Below, one piece after another: positions 1 to 6,648 of a stretch of DNA of 19,867 nt (positions are counted from its first letter, which is position 1; each line of letters starts with the position of its first letter). Made by a program: the position numbers and the translations under genes. This DNA comes from an uncultured Parabacteroides sp. (GTDB lineage: Bacteria > Bacteroidota > Bacteroidia > Bacteroidales > Tannerellaceae), in the NCBI GenBank assembly GCA_910577325.1, contig CAJTMR010000040.1, positions 1 to 19,867 on the forward strand. Reading direction: 5' to 3'. The notes under the pieces are model-generated. The model saw nothing but the letters and a program-made list of their open reading frames with translations, was not told where the DNA came from and ran no database searches.

Positions 1-54
1 ACCCGCGACCCTAACCTTGGCAAGGTTATGCTCTACCAACTGAGCTACTTCCGC
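1..54 (-). tRNA. tRNA-Gly (anticodon GCC), cut by the left window edge
   Basis: Read on the minus strand, the sequence starts GCGGAAGTAGCTC, continues through a D-loop (AGTTGGTA) and shows a five-pair anticodon stem (TAACC with GGTTA) around the loop TTGCCAA, so the anticodon is GCC (plus-strand bases 19-21). The variable region and the start of the T arm (GCGGGT) follow before the window ends, so the T loop, the acceptor 3' strand and any downstream tRNA are missing. It has its own promoter 29 nt upstream. Confidence 0.95.
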
Positions 55-82
55 GTTGTTGCATTGTTTTCGTTTGCGAGTG

Positions 83-113
83 CAAAGGTAGATGTTTTTT
101 TTGTTTCTGCAAA
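83..113 (-). promoter_or_regulatory. Bacteroidota-type promoter for tRNA-Gly
   Basis: On the minus strand a TTTG (113-110) is followed after exactly 19 nt by TACCTTTG (90-83), matching the Bacteroidota -33/-7 consensus TTTG-N19-21-TAnnTTTG. The tRNA 5' end lies 28 nt past the -7 box. It sits between the stop of the upstream lipoprotein gene and the tRNA, so the tRNA is probably transcribed independently. This is the best promoter match in the window. Confidence 0.8.
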
Positions 114-149
114 TATTTTCCGAAAAAAAATCGTTTTATCTTTCTTTTT

Positions 150-611
150 TTAATTTCTGACGATCCATACTTGCTTGTCGGCCGACTCAGGGAAGACGGA
201 ATATCTTCTCAAAGGGTATTGGGAAATGCCTTTTACCGGTGCGCCGCTTCCGCCATAGGCCGCGATGTCATATTCCGTACCGCATTCCGGGCAGGTTGCC
301 GTGCCTGTGTTGCCGGGTTCGATGAGAATGTCCTTTTTGACCTCATGAGGGCAACAAAGGTCGAAGGCAAAGTAAGCCGTATTGCCATACGAGTCTATTC
401 CGCAAACGACCAATACACCCGCATATCCGGTTCTTTCTCCGGCTATACGGGCCTTTGTAATGGATTTGTGATTGTATATGCCTACCAGGTCATTGTCCTC
501 GAAACGCAGGTCTATTTTCAGATATACGGCAGCGTGTGGAATATCCGATTCCTCGAATTTGGAACATGAGCAGGCCAAGAATATGATCAGGCAGGATAAG
601 AATCGTTTCAT
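150..611 (-). CDS. Rieske-like iron-sulphur lipoprotein with a C-x-H / C-x-x-C ligand set
   Basis: This 153-residue protein starts with a basic and hydrophobic signal (residues 1-16) ending in a cysteine-rich lipobox region (LACSC, modified Cys probably 14 or 16). The acidic stretch KFEESD follows, resembling a Bacteroidota lipoprotein export signal, so it may be exposed at the cell surface. The C-terminal half resembles a Rieske domain: C87-P-H89, 17 residues, then C107-P-E-C110-G-T-E-Y-D, followed by a GAPVKGISQYPLRRY segment like the proline-loop and final strand of Rieske proteins. Canonical Rieske domains have His at the last ligand; here it is Cys110, giving three Cys and one His. Either a [2Fe-2S] cluster or a zinc site is possible. 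It starts 3 nt after the argH stop and is the last gene of the pyrE operon. The substrate and redox partner are unknown. Confidence 0.75.
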   Translation of the reverse strand: MKRFLSCLIIFLACSCSKFEESDIPHAAVYLKIDLRFEDNDLVGIYNHKSITKARIAGERTGYAGVLVVCGIDSYGNTAYFAFDLCCPHEVKKDILIEPGNTGTATCPECGTEYDIAAYGGSGAPVKGISQYPLRRYSVFPESADKQVWIVRN

Positions 612-614
612 CGT

Positions 615-1955
615 CTATTCAGATAGCAATTGTTGCTCCGCTTCGTTTACCCGATTAAACGCGAAACCGTCTATGATGTTTTGCATCAGGGCGGAAATCC
701 GGTCATTACATAAATTGCCGATACTTCCTTCGTGCGTATGGCGAACATCCTTGACTGGGATGAATTTTCCCGCTTCGATGTTCAACCCTACCTGCTTGTA
801 GGCATCCCGGAAAGGCACGCCTTCCAGCACGAGGCGGTTTACCTCTTCCACGCTAAAGAGGAGTGCGTATTTGTCATCGTCCAAAATATGTTCGTTCACT
901 TTTACTTCCCGCATCATGTGCGTGACCATGCGAAGACAGTCTTTCAACTCGTCGAAAGCTGGAAGAAATATCTCTTTTATGATTTGCAAGTCGCGAAAAT
1001 AACCTGACGGAAGATTGTTGCTAATCAGTGTGATCTGCTGTGGCAATCCTTGGAGTTTGTTACATTTGGCACGCGTCAACTCGAATACGTCCGGATTCTT
1101 TTTGTGCGGCATGATGCTGGAGCCTGTCGTGAACTGGTCCGGCAACTTGATGAAACCGAAATTCTGGCTGTTGAACATGCAAGCGTCGAAAGCCAGCTTG
1201 GAAAGGGTTGCAGCGATCCCCGCCAAGGCAAAAGCCACAGTACGCTCCATCTTGCCACGTCCCATCTGGGCATAAACGACATTGTAATCAAGTGATTCGA
1301 AACCGAGCAGATCTGTTGTCATCTGGCGTCTCAGCGGGAAAGAAGAGCCATATCCGGCCGCAGAGCCCAGCGGATTACGGTTGCAAACCTTGTAAGCGGC
1401 CTGCATCATCTGCAAATCGTCGGCCAGGCTTTCTGCGTATGCACCGAACCAAAGTCCGAACGACGACGGCATGGCAATCTGCAAATGCGTGTATCCGGGA
1501 AGTAACACATCCTTGTACCGGCAGCTCTGCGAGATCAACACTTCGAACAGGTCGGATACGAGTTCTACGATTTCTTGGATTTGTGCGCGGGTAAACAGTT
1601 TAAGGTCCAGCAATACCTGATCGTTGCGTGAACGTCCGCTGTGTATTTTTTTTCCTGTGTCACCCAGGCGGCGTGTGAGCATCAGTTCCACTTGCGAGTG
1701 GACATCTTCCACGCCGTCTTCAATTACAAACCGGCCGCTGTCAGCAACGGCATGGATATTTTTCAGTTCGGCAAGCAGGATCGTCAGTTCCTCTTTGGTA
1801 AGTAACCCGATGCTTTCCAGCATGGTGATATGGGCCATCGAGCCGAGCACATCGTATTTGGCGAGATAGAGATCCATCTCGCGGTCTTTACCTACCGTAA
1901 AGGTGTCCACTTCCTTGTCTACCTGAACATTCTTTTCCCAAAGTTTCTGAGCCAT
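615..1955 (-). CDS. argH: argininosuccinate lyase
   Basis: ArgH cleaves argininosuccinate to arginine and fumarate in the cytoplasm, the last step of arginine synthesis. The 446-residue protein carries the fumarase/aspartase superfamily signature GSSIMPHKKNPD (278-289, the mobile serine loop), HSGRSRNDQV (105-114) and GYTHLQ (154-159), which includes the conserved catalytic-region histidine. It is slightly shorter than the roughly 460 residues of many homologues but looks complete at both ends. It lies 12 nt downstream of the SRPBCC gene and 3 nt upstream of the Rieske-like lipoprotein gene, so it is almost certainly in the pyrE operon. Confidence 0.97.
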   Translation of the reverse strand: MAQKLWEKNVQVDKEVDTFTVGKDREMDLYLAKYDVLGSMAHITMLESIGLLTKEELTILLAELKNIHAVADSGRFVIEDGVEDVHSQVELMLTRRLGDTGKKIHSGRSRNDQVLLDLKLFTRAQIQEIVELVSDLFEVLISQSCRYKDVLLPGYTHLQIAMPSSFGLWFGAYAESLADDLQMMQAAYKVCNRNPLGSAAGYGSSFPLRRQMTTDLLGFESLDYNVVYAQMGRGKMERTVAFALAGIAATLSKLAFDACMFNSQNFGFIKLPDQFTTGSSIMPHKKNPDVFELTRAKCNKLQGLPQQITLISNNLPSGYFRDLQIIKEIFLPAFDELKDCLRMVTHMMREVKVNEHILDDDKYALLFSVEEVNRLVLEGVPFRDAYKQVGLNIEAGKFIPVKDVRHTHEGSIGNLCNDRISALMQNIIDGFAFNRVNEAEQQLLSE

Positions 1956-1967
1956 TGAAAATAACGA

Positions 1968-2378
1968 TTAATAGGGCAGGATTGTCAGTATGGTCGATAT
2001 TTTATCGATCGCGTCCTGCAACGGTTTTGATACCATTGGTTTGATAAACGGATTCAGTTCGGCACGAACGGTCAGTTTTATCCGTGTGTCGTTTTCGGCG
2101 ACCTGTTTCAATTGAATCCAGAGGAACAGGGGAACGGGAGAATTCGTAGTCGTGAATTTGATTGTCTTGTTCGGTTCACGTTCTACGATCTCGAAGGTTA
2201 TCTTGCCTACCGGTGCGACGGAGAAACTGCAGGAGTCTTTGTCGAACTCGAAATCTTTGATCTTGTCCTGAGGTATGCGGTCCCGCACCTTTTCCAGGTT
2301 GGAGAGGTCGGACAGCATATTAAAAATACGATCCTCGTTGAAGGGGATCGTTTTTACTTCGCTAACAAATTCAGTCAT
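1968..2378 (-). CDS. SRPBCC (START/polyketide cyclase-like) family protein
   Basis: A soluble protein of 136 residues with no signal peptide. The pattern of an N-terminal strand (FVSEVKTIPF), a short helix pair that includes MLSDLSNLEKV, a set of alternating strands (CSFSVAPVGKITFEIVE; TIKFTTTN; RIKLTVRAEL) and a long C-terminal helix (PLQDAIDKISTIL) fits the helix-grip fold of the SRPBCC superfamily, which binds hydrophobic ligands in a central cavity. The ligand cannot be read from the sequence. It lies between pyrE (6 nt gap) and argH (12 nt gap), an arrangement I recall as conserved in Bacteroides, so it may serve a housekeeping role linked to this operon. Confidence 0.8.
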   Translation of the reverse strand: MTEFVSEVKTIPFNEDRIFNMLSDLSNLEKVRDRIPQDKIKDFEFDKDSCSFSVAPVGKITFEIVEREPNKTIKFTTTNSPVPLFLWIQLKQVAENDTRIKLTVRAELNPFIKPMVSKPLQDAIDKISTILTILPY

Positions 2379-2384
2379 GTCCGC

Positions 2385-3026
2385 TTACTTTGCTTCGGGA
2401 TTCCAGTTTGCCGGATCTTTGCGCCATTCCTGAAGGATTGCGACTTCGGATTCGTCAATGTAATCGGTGCGCAGCGCTTCTTCCAAGACCGCGTCGTAGT
2501 TGCTCAGAGTCGTTAACGTTACTTTTGCTTCCTTGAAAGCTTCTACCGCCACAGGGAAACCGTATGTGAAGATGGCGACCATGCCGGCAACGTCGCAGCC
2601 GAAATTGCGGACAGCCTGTACGGCCTTCAAACTGCTGCCGCCTGTAGAAACCAAATCTTCCACGATCACGACTTTTGAACCCGGCTTCAATTCGCCCTCG
2701 ATCAGGTTTTCCAATCCGTGGTCTTTGGGAGTGGAACGAATGTACACAAACGGCAGACCTAACAGGTCGGCTACCAATGCTCCTTGCGCGATTGCTCCGG
2801 TTGCAACACCGGCGATAGCATCGGCATTTTCATATTTTTCGCTGATTGTGCGAGCCAGTTCCAGTTTGATGAAACTTCTGATTTCCGGATAGGAAAGCGT
2901 TTTTCTGTTGTCGTTGTAGATTGGTGATTTCCAGCCGGATGCCCATGTGAAAGGATTGGCCGGTTGCAATTTGACTGCCTTAATCTTTAATAATCTCTCT
3001 GCTACTAATCTTTCCAGTGTTTTCAT
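2385..3026 (-). CDS. pyrE: orotate phosphoribosyltransferase
   Basis: PyrE transfers the phosphoribosyl group of PRPP to orotate, making orotidine 5'-phosphate in pyrimidine synthesis. The 213-residue protein has the type I PRTase PRPP-binding loop VVIVEDLVSTGGSS (119-132), the N-terminal substrate region FTWASGWKSPIYNDNR (26-41) and the flexible catalytic loop KDHGLENLIEG (101-111). It is the first gene of a four-gene minus-strand operon. A -7 box (TACCTTTG) lies 32 nt upstream of the start. ArgH acts in arginine synthesis, and both pathways draw on carbamoyl phosphate, a plausible reason for joint control. Confidence 0.97.
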   Translation of the reverse strand: MKTLERLVAERLLKIKAVKLQPANPFTWASGWKSPIYNDNRKTLSYPEIRSFIKLELARTISEKYENADAIAGVATGAIAQGALVADLLGLPFVYIRSTPKDHGLENLIEGELKPGSKVVIVEDLVSTGGSSLKAVQAVRNFGCDVAGMVAIFTYGFPVAVEAFKEAKVTLTTLSNYDAVLEEALRTDYIDESEVAILQEWRKDPANWNPEAK

Positions 3027-3058
3027 ACAACCCTAATAAATATGTTTATATCAGATCG

Positions 3059-3066
3059 CAAAGGTA
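3059..3066 (-). promoter_or_regulatory. -7 promoter box for the pyrE operon
   Basis: On the minus strand TACCTTTG matches the Bacteroidota -7 consensus TAnnTTTG exactly, 32 nt before the pyrE ATG. No clear TTTG is visible at the expected -33 position. Confidence 0.6.
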
Positions 3067-3156
3067 GATAAAGGGAATGAGATAACCTTGTAGTTCTTGA
3101 AAAAAAAGTGAACCGGACATCATTGTATAACAGGTTTAAGGCAAGTTTGTGCCGGC

Positions 3157-3849
3157 TTATGCCACGGCGATGCTGAACAGGCTGATCCGGATGCCCGGTA
3201 TGGCTTTGAGGGTTGCCGCGCATGCGCTCAGGGTGGAGCCGGTCGTAATGACATCGTCCAGCAACAGGACGTGCTTGTTTTTTAATGCGTCGGCATTGTC
3301 CAGGCGAAATATGTCTTCTACGTTTTCCGGCCGTTCGAATAGCTGCTTGCGGGTTTGGCTTTCGGTCTTTTGAATACGGGAGAGCGACGTGGTGTCGATT
3401 GCGATTCCGGTGGCGGATTGGATGCCGCGTGCGATCCATTCCGACTGGTTGTAACCTCTTTTTCTCATTCTCTCAGGATGGAGCGGAACCGGCAGAAGGA
3501 GATCGACGGAGTCGAATAGTCCTGTTTCCTGATAGACCATCGCCGCTCTGCGTCCCAATTCATATCCGAGTTTTTTATTCCCATGATATTTTAAGGAATG
3601 GATCAGTTTTTGTCCGTTTCCCCCTTTCTGGAAATGGAGCAGGGCGGTGGCGGCAACGAAAGATATTTTTTCACGGAAAAGCAGGCAAACCGGATTGGCC
3701 TTTGTATCCGTAAAATGCGTGTAGGGCAAATGTTCCGAACAATGTAGGCAAATGTGCTCTTCCCCTTCTACCAAAGGCGTTTGGCAAAGCAGGCAAAGGC
3801 GGGGGTAGAACAGGTTGAGGAGGTCATTCAAAATCATCCTCGAAATCAT
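3157..3849 (-). CDS. comF: ComF family phosphoribosyltransferase-like protein
   Basis: ComF-type proteins carry an N-terminal zinc finger and a type I phosphoribosyltransferase domain; in naturally competent bacteria they act in DNA uptake, but the role in Bacteroidota is unclear. The 230-residue protein shows two Cys pairs (C19-x-x-C22 and C34-x-x-C37), the diagnostic motif VPLHPERMRKRGYNQS (121-136) and the PRPP loop HVLLLDDVITTGST (193-206). The start at 3849 overlaps the end of recX by 26 nt; the alternative Met5 at 3837 would overlap by 14 nt and is preceded by a short GAGG. It is the third gene of the prmC-recX-comF operon. Confidence 0.93.
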   Translation of the reverse strand: MISRMILNDLLNLFYPRLCLLCQTPLVEGEEHICLHCSEHLPYTHFTDTKANPVCLLFREKISFVAATALLHFQKGGNGQKLIHSLKYHGNKKLGYELGRRAAMVYQETGLFDSVDLLLPVPLHPERMRKRGYNQSEWIARGIQSATGIAIDTTSLSRIQKTESQTRKQLFERPENVEDIFRLDNADALKNKHVLLLDDVITTGSTLSACAATLKAIPGIRISLFSIAVA

Positions 3850-4315
3850 TTTTGTCGAACAACTGTTTCAGGCAGCCGCTTGTCTCCTTTGCCTCGAAGC
3901 CGCGTCCGAAGGCGAACCGGAGTAACTTGGCGTAGATCTCCCGGTCGTTTTTGCCGCGGGTCGCTTTTTTCTTGCTTTTCAGCAGGGAAAGGAGGATGGA
4001 ACAGTATTCCTGCTCGTCTATGCCGGCCAATGCTTCGGAACGGATGCCGGACGGGATGCCTTTGCGTTGCATCTCGTAATTGATCTTGACCCGTCCCCAT
4101 TTGTTGAAGCGCAATTTGTCGTTCACGAAATAGCGGGCAAAGCGGCTTTCGTCGATGAAGCGTTCTTCCAGTAGGCGGGCGATGATCCGGTCGCTTTCTT
4201 CTTCGGTCAGTCCTGCTGCTTTGATTTTCTTTTCCATGTCCTGGATGCATCGTTCGCCGGCGGAACAATAGGCGGCTGCCCGGTGGAGCATTTCTGATTC
4301 GCTGAGTTGTTTCAT
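3824..4315 (-). CDS. recX: RecX family regulator of RecA
   Basis: RecX binds RecA filaments and limits their activity in recombination and the SOS response. The 163-residue protein is built of helical three-helix repeats, with characteristic segments EEESDRIIARLLEERFIDES, RFARYFVNDK, KWGRVKINYEMQRKGI and the late LLRFAFGRGFE. The frame stays open further upstream, but that stretch lies antisense-free within prmC and does not resemble RecX. The start at 4315 forms an ATGA overlap with the prmC stop, typical of translational coupling. The 3' end overlaps the start of comF. recA itself is not in the window. Confidence 0.93.
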   Translation of the reverse strand: MKQLSESEMLHRAAAYCSAGERCIQDMEKKIKAAGLTEEESDRIIARLLEERFIDESRFARYFVNDKLRFNKWGRVKINYEMQRKGIPSGIRSEALAGIDEQEYCSILLSLLKSKKKATRGKNDREIYAKLLRFAFGRGFEAKETSGCLKQLFDKNDFEDDFE

Positions 4316-5160
4316 TTGTTTGCCTTTATGATTCGTTCCTTTCCGGATAAATCCCGGATGAGTTCGATGTTGTGATATCCTTCTTCCGCCAGCATGTCTA
4401 CTGTCATTTTGCCGCATCCCGCGTTGATTTCGAAATAGATCCGCCCGTTTTTGTTCAACCGTTTCTGTCCGAACCGGGCGATGTGCCGGTAGAACAGGAG
4501 TGGGTCGTCGTCCGGGACGAAAAGAGCCAGAGGCGGCTCGTAGTCCAGCACGTTCTTTTCCATTTCCTTTTTCTCTTCCTCCTTGATGTAGGGCGGGTTG
4601 CTGACGATGATGTCCACGAAGAACGGGATATCGGTTTCCGCCTTTTCCGAGTTCAGGATATCGGTTTGTATGAAAGTGACGGGCACATGGTTGCGTTTGG
4701 CGTTTCGCCGGGCTGTTTCGAGTGCGGCGGATGAGATATCGGTCGCGATTACGGTTGCTTTTTCCAGGTTTTTCCGCAGTGTGACGGCGATACATCCGCT
4801 GCCTGTTCCGATATCTAAGATCTGGATCTTTTTATCCGTGTTGTCGAGGATGACCTGCTCGACCAGCTCTTCGGTTTCGGGGCGTGGTATCAGGACGGAC
4901 GGGTTCACTTCGAACAGAAGGCTGTAGAAATCGGCCGTTTCCAATATATATTGGATCGGTTCCATTTGTCTCAGCCGTTCGGTTATATTGTGGATCTGCC
5001 TTTTTTCGTTTTCTGGCAATTGTTTATCTGTGCAAAGGATGAAATGATGTCGCTGAATATTACAAACCCGTTCCATGATTAAACGAACCAGACTGTTGAT
5101 CTCGGATGTCGGGTATAGATCCTTCAAAGATTCCTTAATGTATGCAATGGTTTCAGTCAT
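4312..5160 (-). CDS. prmC: peptide chain release factor N5-glutamine methyltransferase
   Basis: PrmC methylates the glutamine of the GGQ motif in release factors RF1 and RF2, using S-adenosylmethionine, which raises termination efficiency. The 282-residue protein has the N-terminal helical domain, the linker motif PIQYILETADFYSLLFEVN followed by VLIPRPETEELV (89-100), the SAM-binding loop DIGTGSGCIA (116-125) and the catalytic motif NPPY (188-191) that holds the substrate amide. It heads the prmC-recX-comF operon. A perfect -7 box lies 17 nt upstream. The gene is divergent from ribD. Confidence 0.96.
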   Translation of the reverse strand: MTETIAYIKESLKDLYPTSEINSLVRLIMERVCNIQRHHFILCTDKQLPENEKRQIHNITERLRQMEPIQYILETADFYSLLFEVNPSVLIPRPETEELVEQVILDNTDKKIQILDIGTGSGCIAVTLRKNLEKATVIATDISSAALETARRNAKRNHVPVTFIQTDILNSEKAETDIPFFVDIIVSNPPYIKEEEKKEMEKNVLDYEPPLALFVPDDDPLLFYRHIARFGQKRLNKNGRIYFEINAGCGKMTVDMLAEEGYHNIELIRDLSGKERIIKANK

Positions 5161-5177
5161 GCGAATATATTTTTTTG

Positions 5178-5185
5178 CAAAAGTA
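5178..5185 (-). promoter_or_regulatory. -7 promoter box for prmC-recX-comF
   Basis: On the minus strand TACTTTTG matches TAnnTTTG exactly and lies 17 nt before the prmC ATG, implying a very short leader. No good -33 TTTG is seen at the expected distance. Confidence 0.55.
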
Positions 5186-5389
5186 TGGAATTCTTCGCTT
5201 ATATAGGCGTTTTTTTGAAAATATGATCAGGGCGGCCGCACCAAGTTGAATAGGGAGGGGTGATTTGACGAAAACTTCGTATGAGGAACAGCTTATTGAA
5301 AATTTTGGTGCGATTACCCTGAAATATGATAGATGGAAGAAGTAATATCGCGGATTTCTCCGTACCTTAGTGGCGGATAATTCGCTTGT

Positions 5390-5464
5390 CGACGGTTGTC
5401 GGCAGACCCGCTGGCAATACCCCCGGAGGGTATTCGGGGTCGGATGCGGGCAAATTATTGTCTG
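5390..5464 (+). promoter_or_regulatory. Structured 5' leader of ribD with competing hairpins
   Basis: Three pairings are readable. GTCGAC pairs with GTCGGC around a GGTT loop. GACCC (5405-5409) pairs with GGGTC (5437-5441), enclosing a perfect seven-pair stem AATACCC/GGGTATT (5416-5422 with 5428-5434, loop CCGGA). Alternatively CAGAC and CCGC (5403-5411) can pair with GCGG (5446-5449) and GTCTG (5460-5464), which would break the outer part of the second hairpin. It ends about 22 nt before the ribD start. This may be an RNA control element, but it could also be chance in GC-rich DNA. Confidence 0.4.
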
Positions 5465-5486
5465 GTCGGATGTGAAATAAATTACA

Positions 5487-6533
5487 ATGATGGTTGTCGA
5501 AGAGAAATATATGGCCCGTTGCATCGAGCTTGCACGGGGAGGAGAAGGCAATACGGCCCCGAATCCGATGGTCGGGGCGGTGATTGTGCATAAAGGAAAG
5601 ATCATCGGAGAAGGATTTCATCGCAGATGCGGCGAAGCTCATGCCGAAGTGAATGCGGTGGCTTCCGTCCGGGATGAGGCGCTTTTGCGGGATTCTACTA
5701 TCTACGTGAGTCTCGAACCTTGCTCTCATTACGGAAAGACGCCTCCCTGTGCGGAATTGATTATAAAGAAAGGTATTCCGCGTGTCGTGGTTGGCACTTT
5801 GGACCCGTTCCCGGAAGTGTCGGGGCGGGGAGTACGCATGTTGCGTGAGGCGGGGGTCGAAGTCGTCACGGGAGTGTTGGAGGAAGAGGCGCGTGCCCTG
5901 AATCCGGCTTTTATGACTTTTCAGATGCGTAAACGTCCTTACGTCTATCTGAAATGGGCGCAGAGCGCAGATGGCTTTATGGATGCTCGGCGAGCGGATG
6001 TTTCCGAACCTCCGCTTCTTCTGTCTTCTGCCGAGACGCTCCGAAGGGTTCATCGGCTTCGTTCCGAAGTGGCGGCCATTATGGTCGGGACGCGCACGGC
6101 GCTGTTGGACAATCCGTCGCTGACCGTTCGGCATTGGGCCGGACATTCCCCGGTCCGGGTGGTTCTCGACCGGACGTTGAAATTGCCGTCCGCTTCGCAT
6201 GTGTTGGATGGTACGGTGCGCACGCTCGTGTTTACGGCCGTTGAAGCCGAAAGCGGTCCGAATGTCGAGTATGTGCGGATCGACTTCGGGCAGGATGTCT
6301 TGCCGCAAGTTCTGCTATATTTGTATGAGCAGAATTTGAATTCGTTGATGGTCGAAGGAGGCGCAAGGTTGTTGGAAAGCTTCCTTGCTGCCGGTTTGTG
6401 GGATGAAGCCTGGATCGAGACGGCTCCTGTGGTTCTGGGCACAGGTGTAAAAGCGCCTGCTGTTTGCGGTGTGCTGGCCGCTACGGAACAGAGGAAAGGG
6501 CATCTGTTGGAGACCTGGAAACAAAAGGTTTAA
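5487..6533 (+). CDS. ribD: bifunctional riboflavin biosynthesis deaminase/reductase
   Basis: RibD carries out two successive steps of riboflavin synthesis: deamination of the pyrimidine ring and NADPH-dependent reduction of the ribosyl side chain. The 348-residue protein has an N-terminal zinc deaminase domain with APNPMVGAVIV, the HAEVNAV zinc and catalytic motif, and EPCSHYGKTPPC supplying two Cys ligands. The C-terminal reductase domain begins near PYVYLKWAQSADGF and includes LRSEVAAIMVGTRTALLDNP and the late VEGGARLLESF. An in-frame TAA just upstream fixes the start at 5487 or at the adjacent ATG at 5490. No terminator is visible between it and the next gene. Confidence 0.96.
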   Translation: MMVVEEKYMARCIELARGGEGNTAPNPMVGAVIVHKGKIIGEGFHRRCGEAHAEVNAVASVRDEALLRDSTIYVSLEPCSHYGKTPPCAELIIKKGIPRVVVGTLDPFPEVSGRGVRMLREAGVEVVTGVLEEEARALNPAFMTFQMRKRPYVYLKWAQSADGFMDARRADVSEPPLLLSSAETLRRVHRLRSEVAAIMVGTRTALLDNPSLTVRHWAGHSPVRVVLDRTLKLPSASHVLDGTVRTLVFTAVEAESGPNVEYVRIDFGQDVLPQVLLYLYEQNLNSLMVEGGARLLESFLAAGLWDEAWIETAPVVLGTGVKAPAVCGVLAATEQRKGHLLETWKQKV

Positions 6534-6611
6534 AATGAACTTTATAATTCGTAACGACACTAAAATATTATAAATATTCCCCTATATGAGGTATAAAGCA
6601 AAAAATGTTTC

Positions 6612-6619
6612 TACTTTTG
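6612..6619 (+). promoter_or_regulatory. -7 promoter box for the DUF6242 lipoprotein gene
   Basis: TACTTTTG is an exact TAnnTTTG match 29 nt before the ATG at 6649. It argues against the longer in-frame start at 6586, which would lie upstream of the predicted transcription start. No clear -33 TTTG is seen. Confidence 0.55.
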
Positions 6620-6648
6620 TGGCTTTATATGCAACAAACTTATTTTTG

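Larger units (their letters stand above)
5161..5486 (+). other. Divergent intergenic region between prmC and ribD
   Basis: The 326-bp gap holds the prmC promoter at its left end and an inverted-repeat-rich ribD leader at its right end (5390-5464). The stretch 5186-5390 shows no convincing gene; frames open there are short and lack recognisable protein features. A clear promoter box for ribD is not visible; TACCTTAG at 5362 is a seven-of-eight match. No FMN riboswitch core could be recognised. Confidence 0.6.

Noticed and set aside
121..149. Terminator after the Rieske-like lipoprotein gene
   Set aside because: A and T runs are present but no stem longer than about three pairs could be formed.
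3027..3156. Hairpin terminator or small gene between comF and pyrE
   Set aside because: Only weak imperfect pairings (for example AACC with GGTT over a long loop) are visible and no open frame is convincing.
4316..4795. Upstream extension of the recX frame to 4795
   Set aside because: It lies entirely inside prmC in another frame, is rich in Arg, His and Pro as expected for a shadow frame, and the RecX domain starts at 4315.
5390..5464. FMN riboswitch before ribD
   Set aside because: The conserved FMN core (AGGGGC, then GGGTGAAATTCCC-like segments) could not be found, so only an unnamed structured leader is reported.
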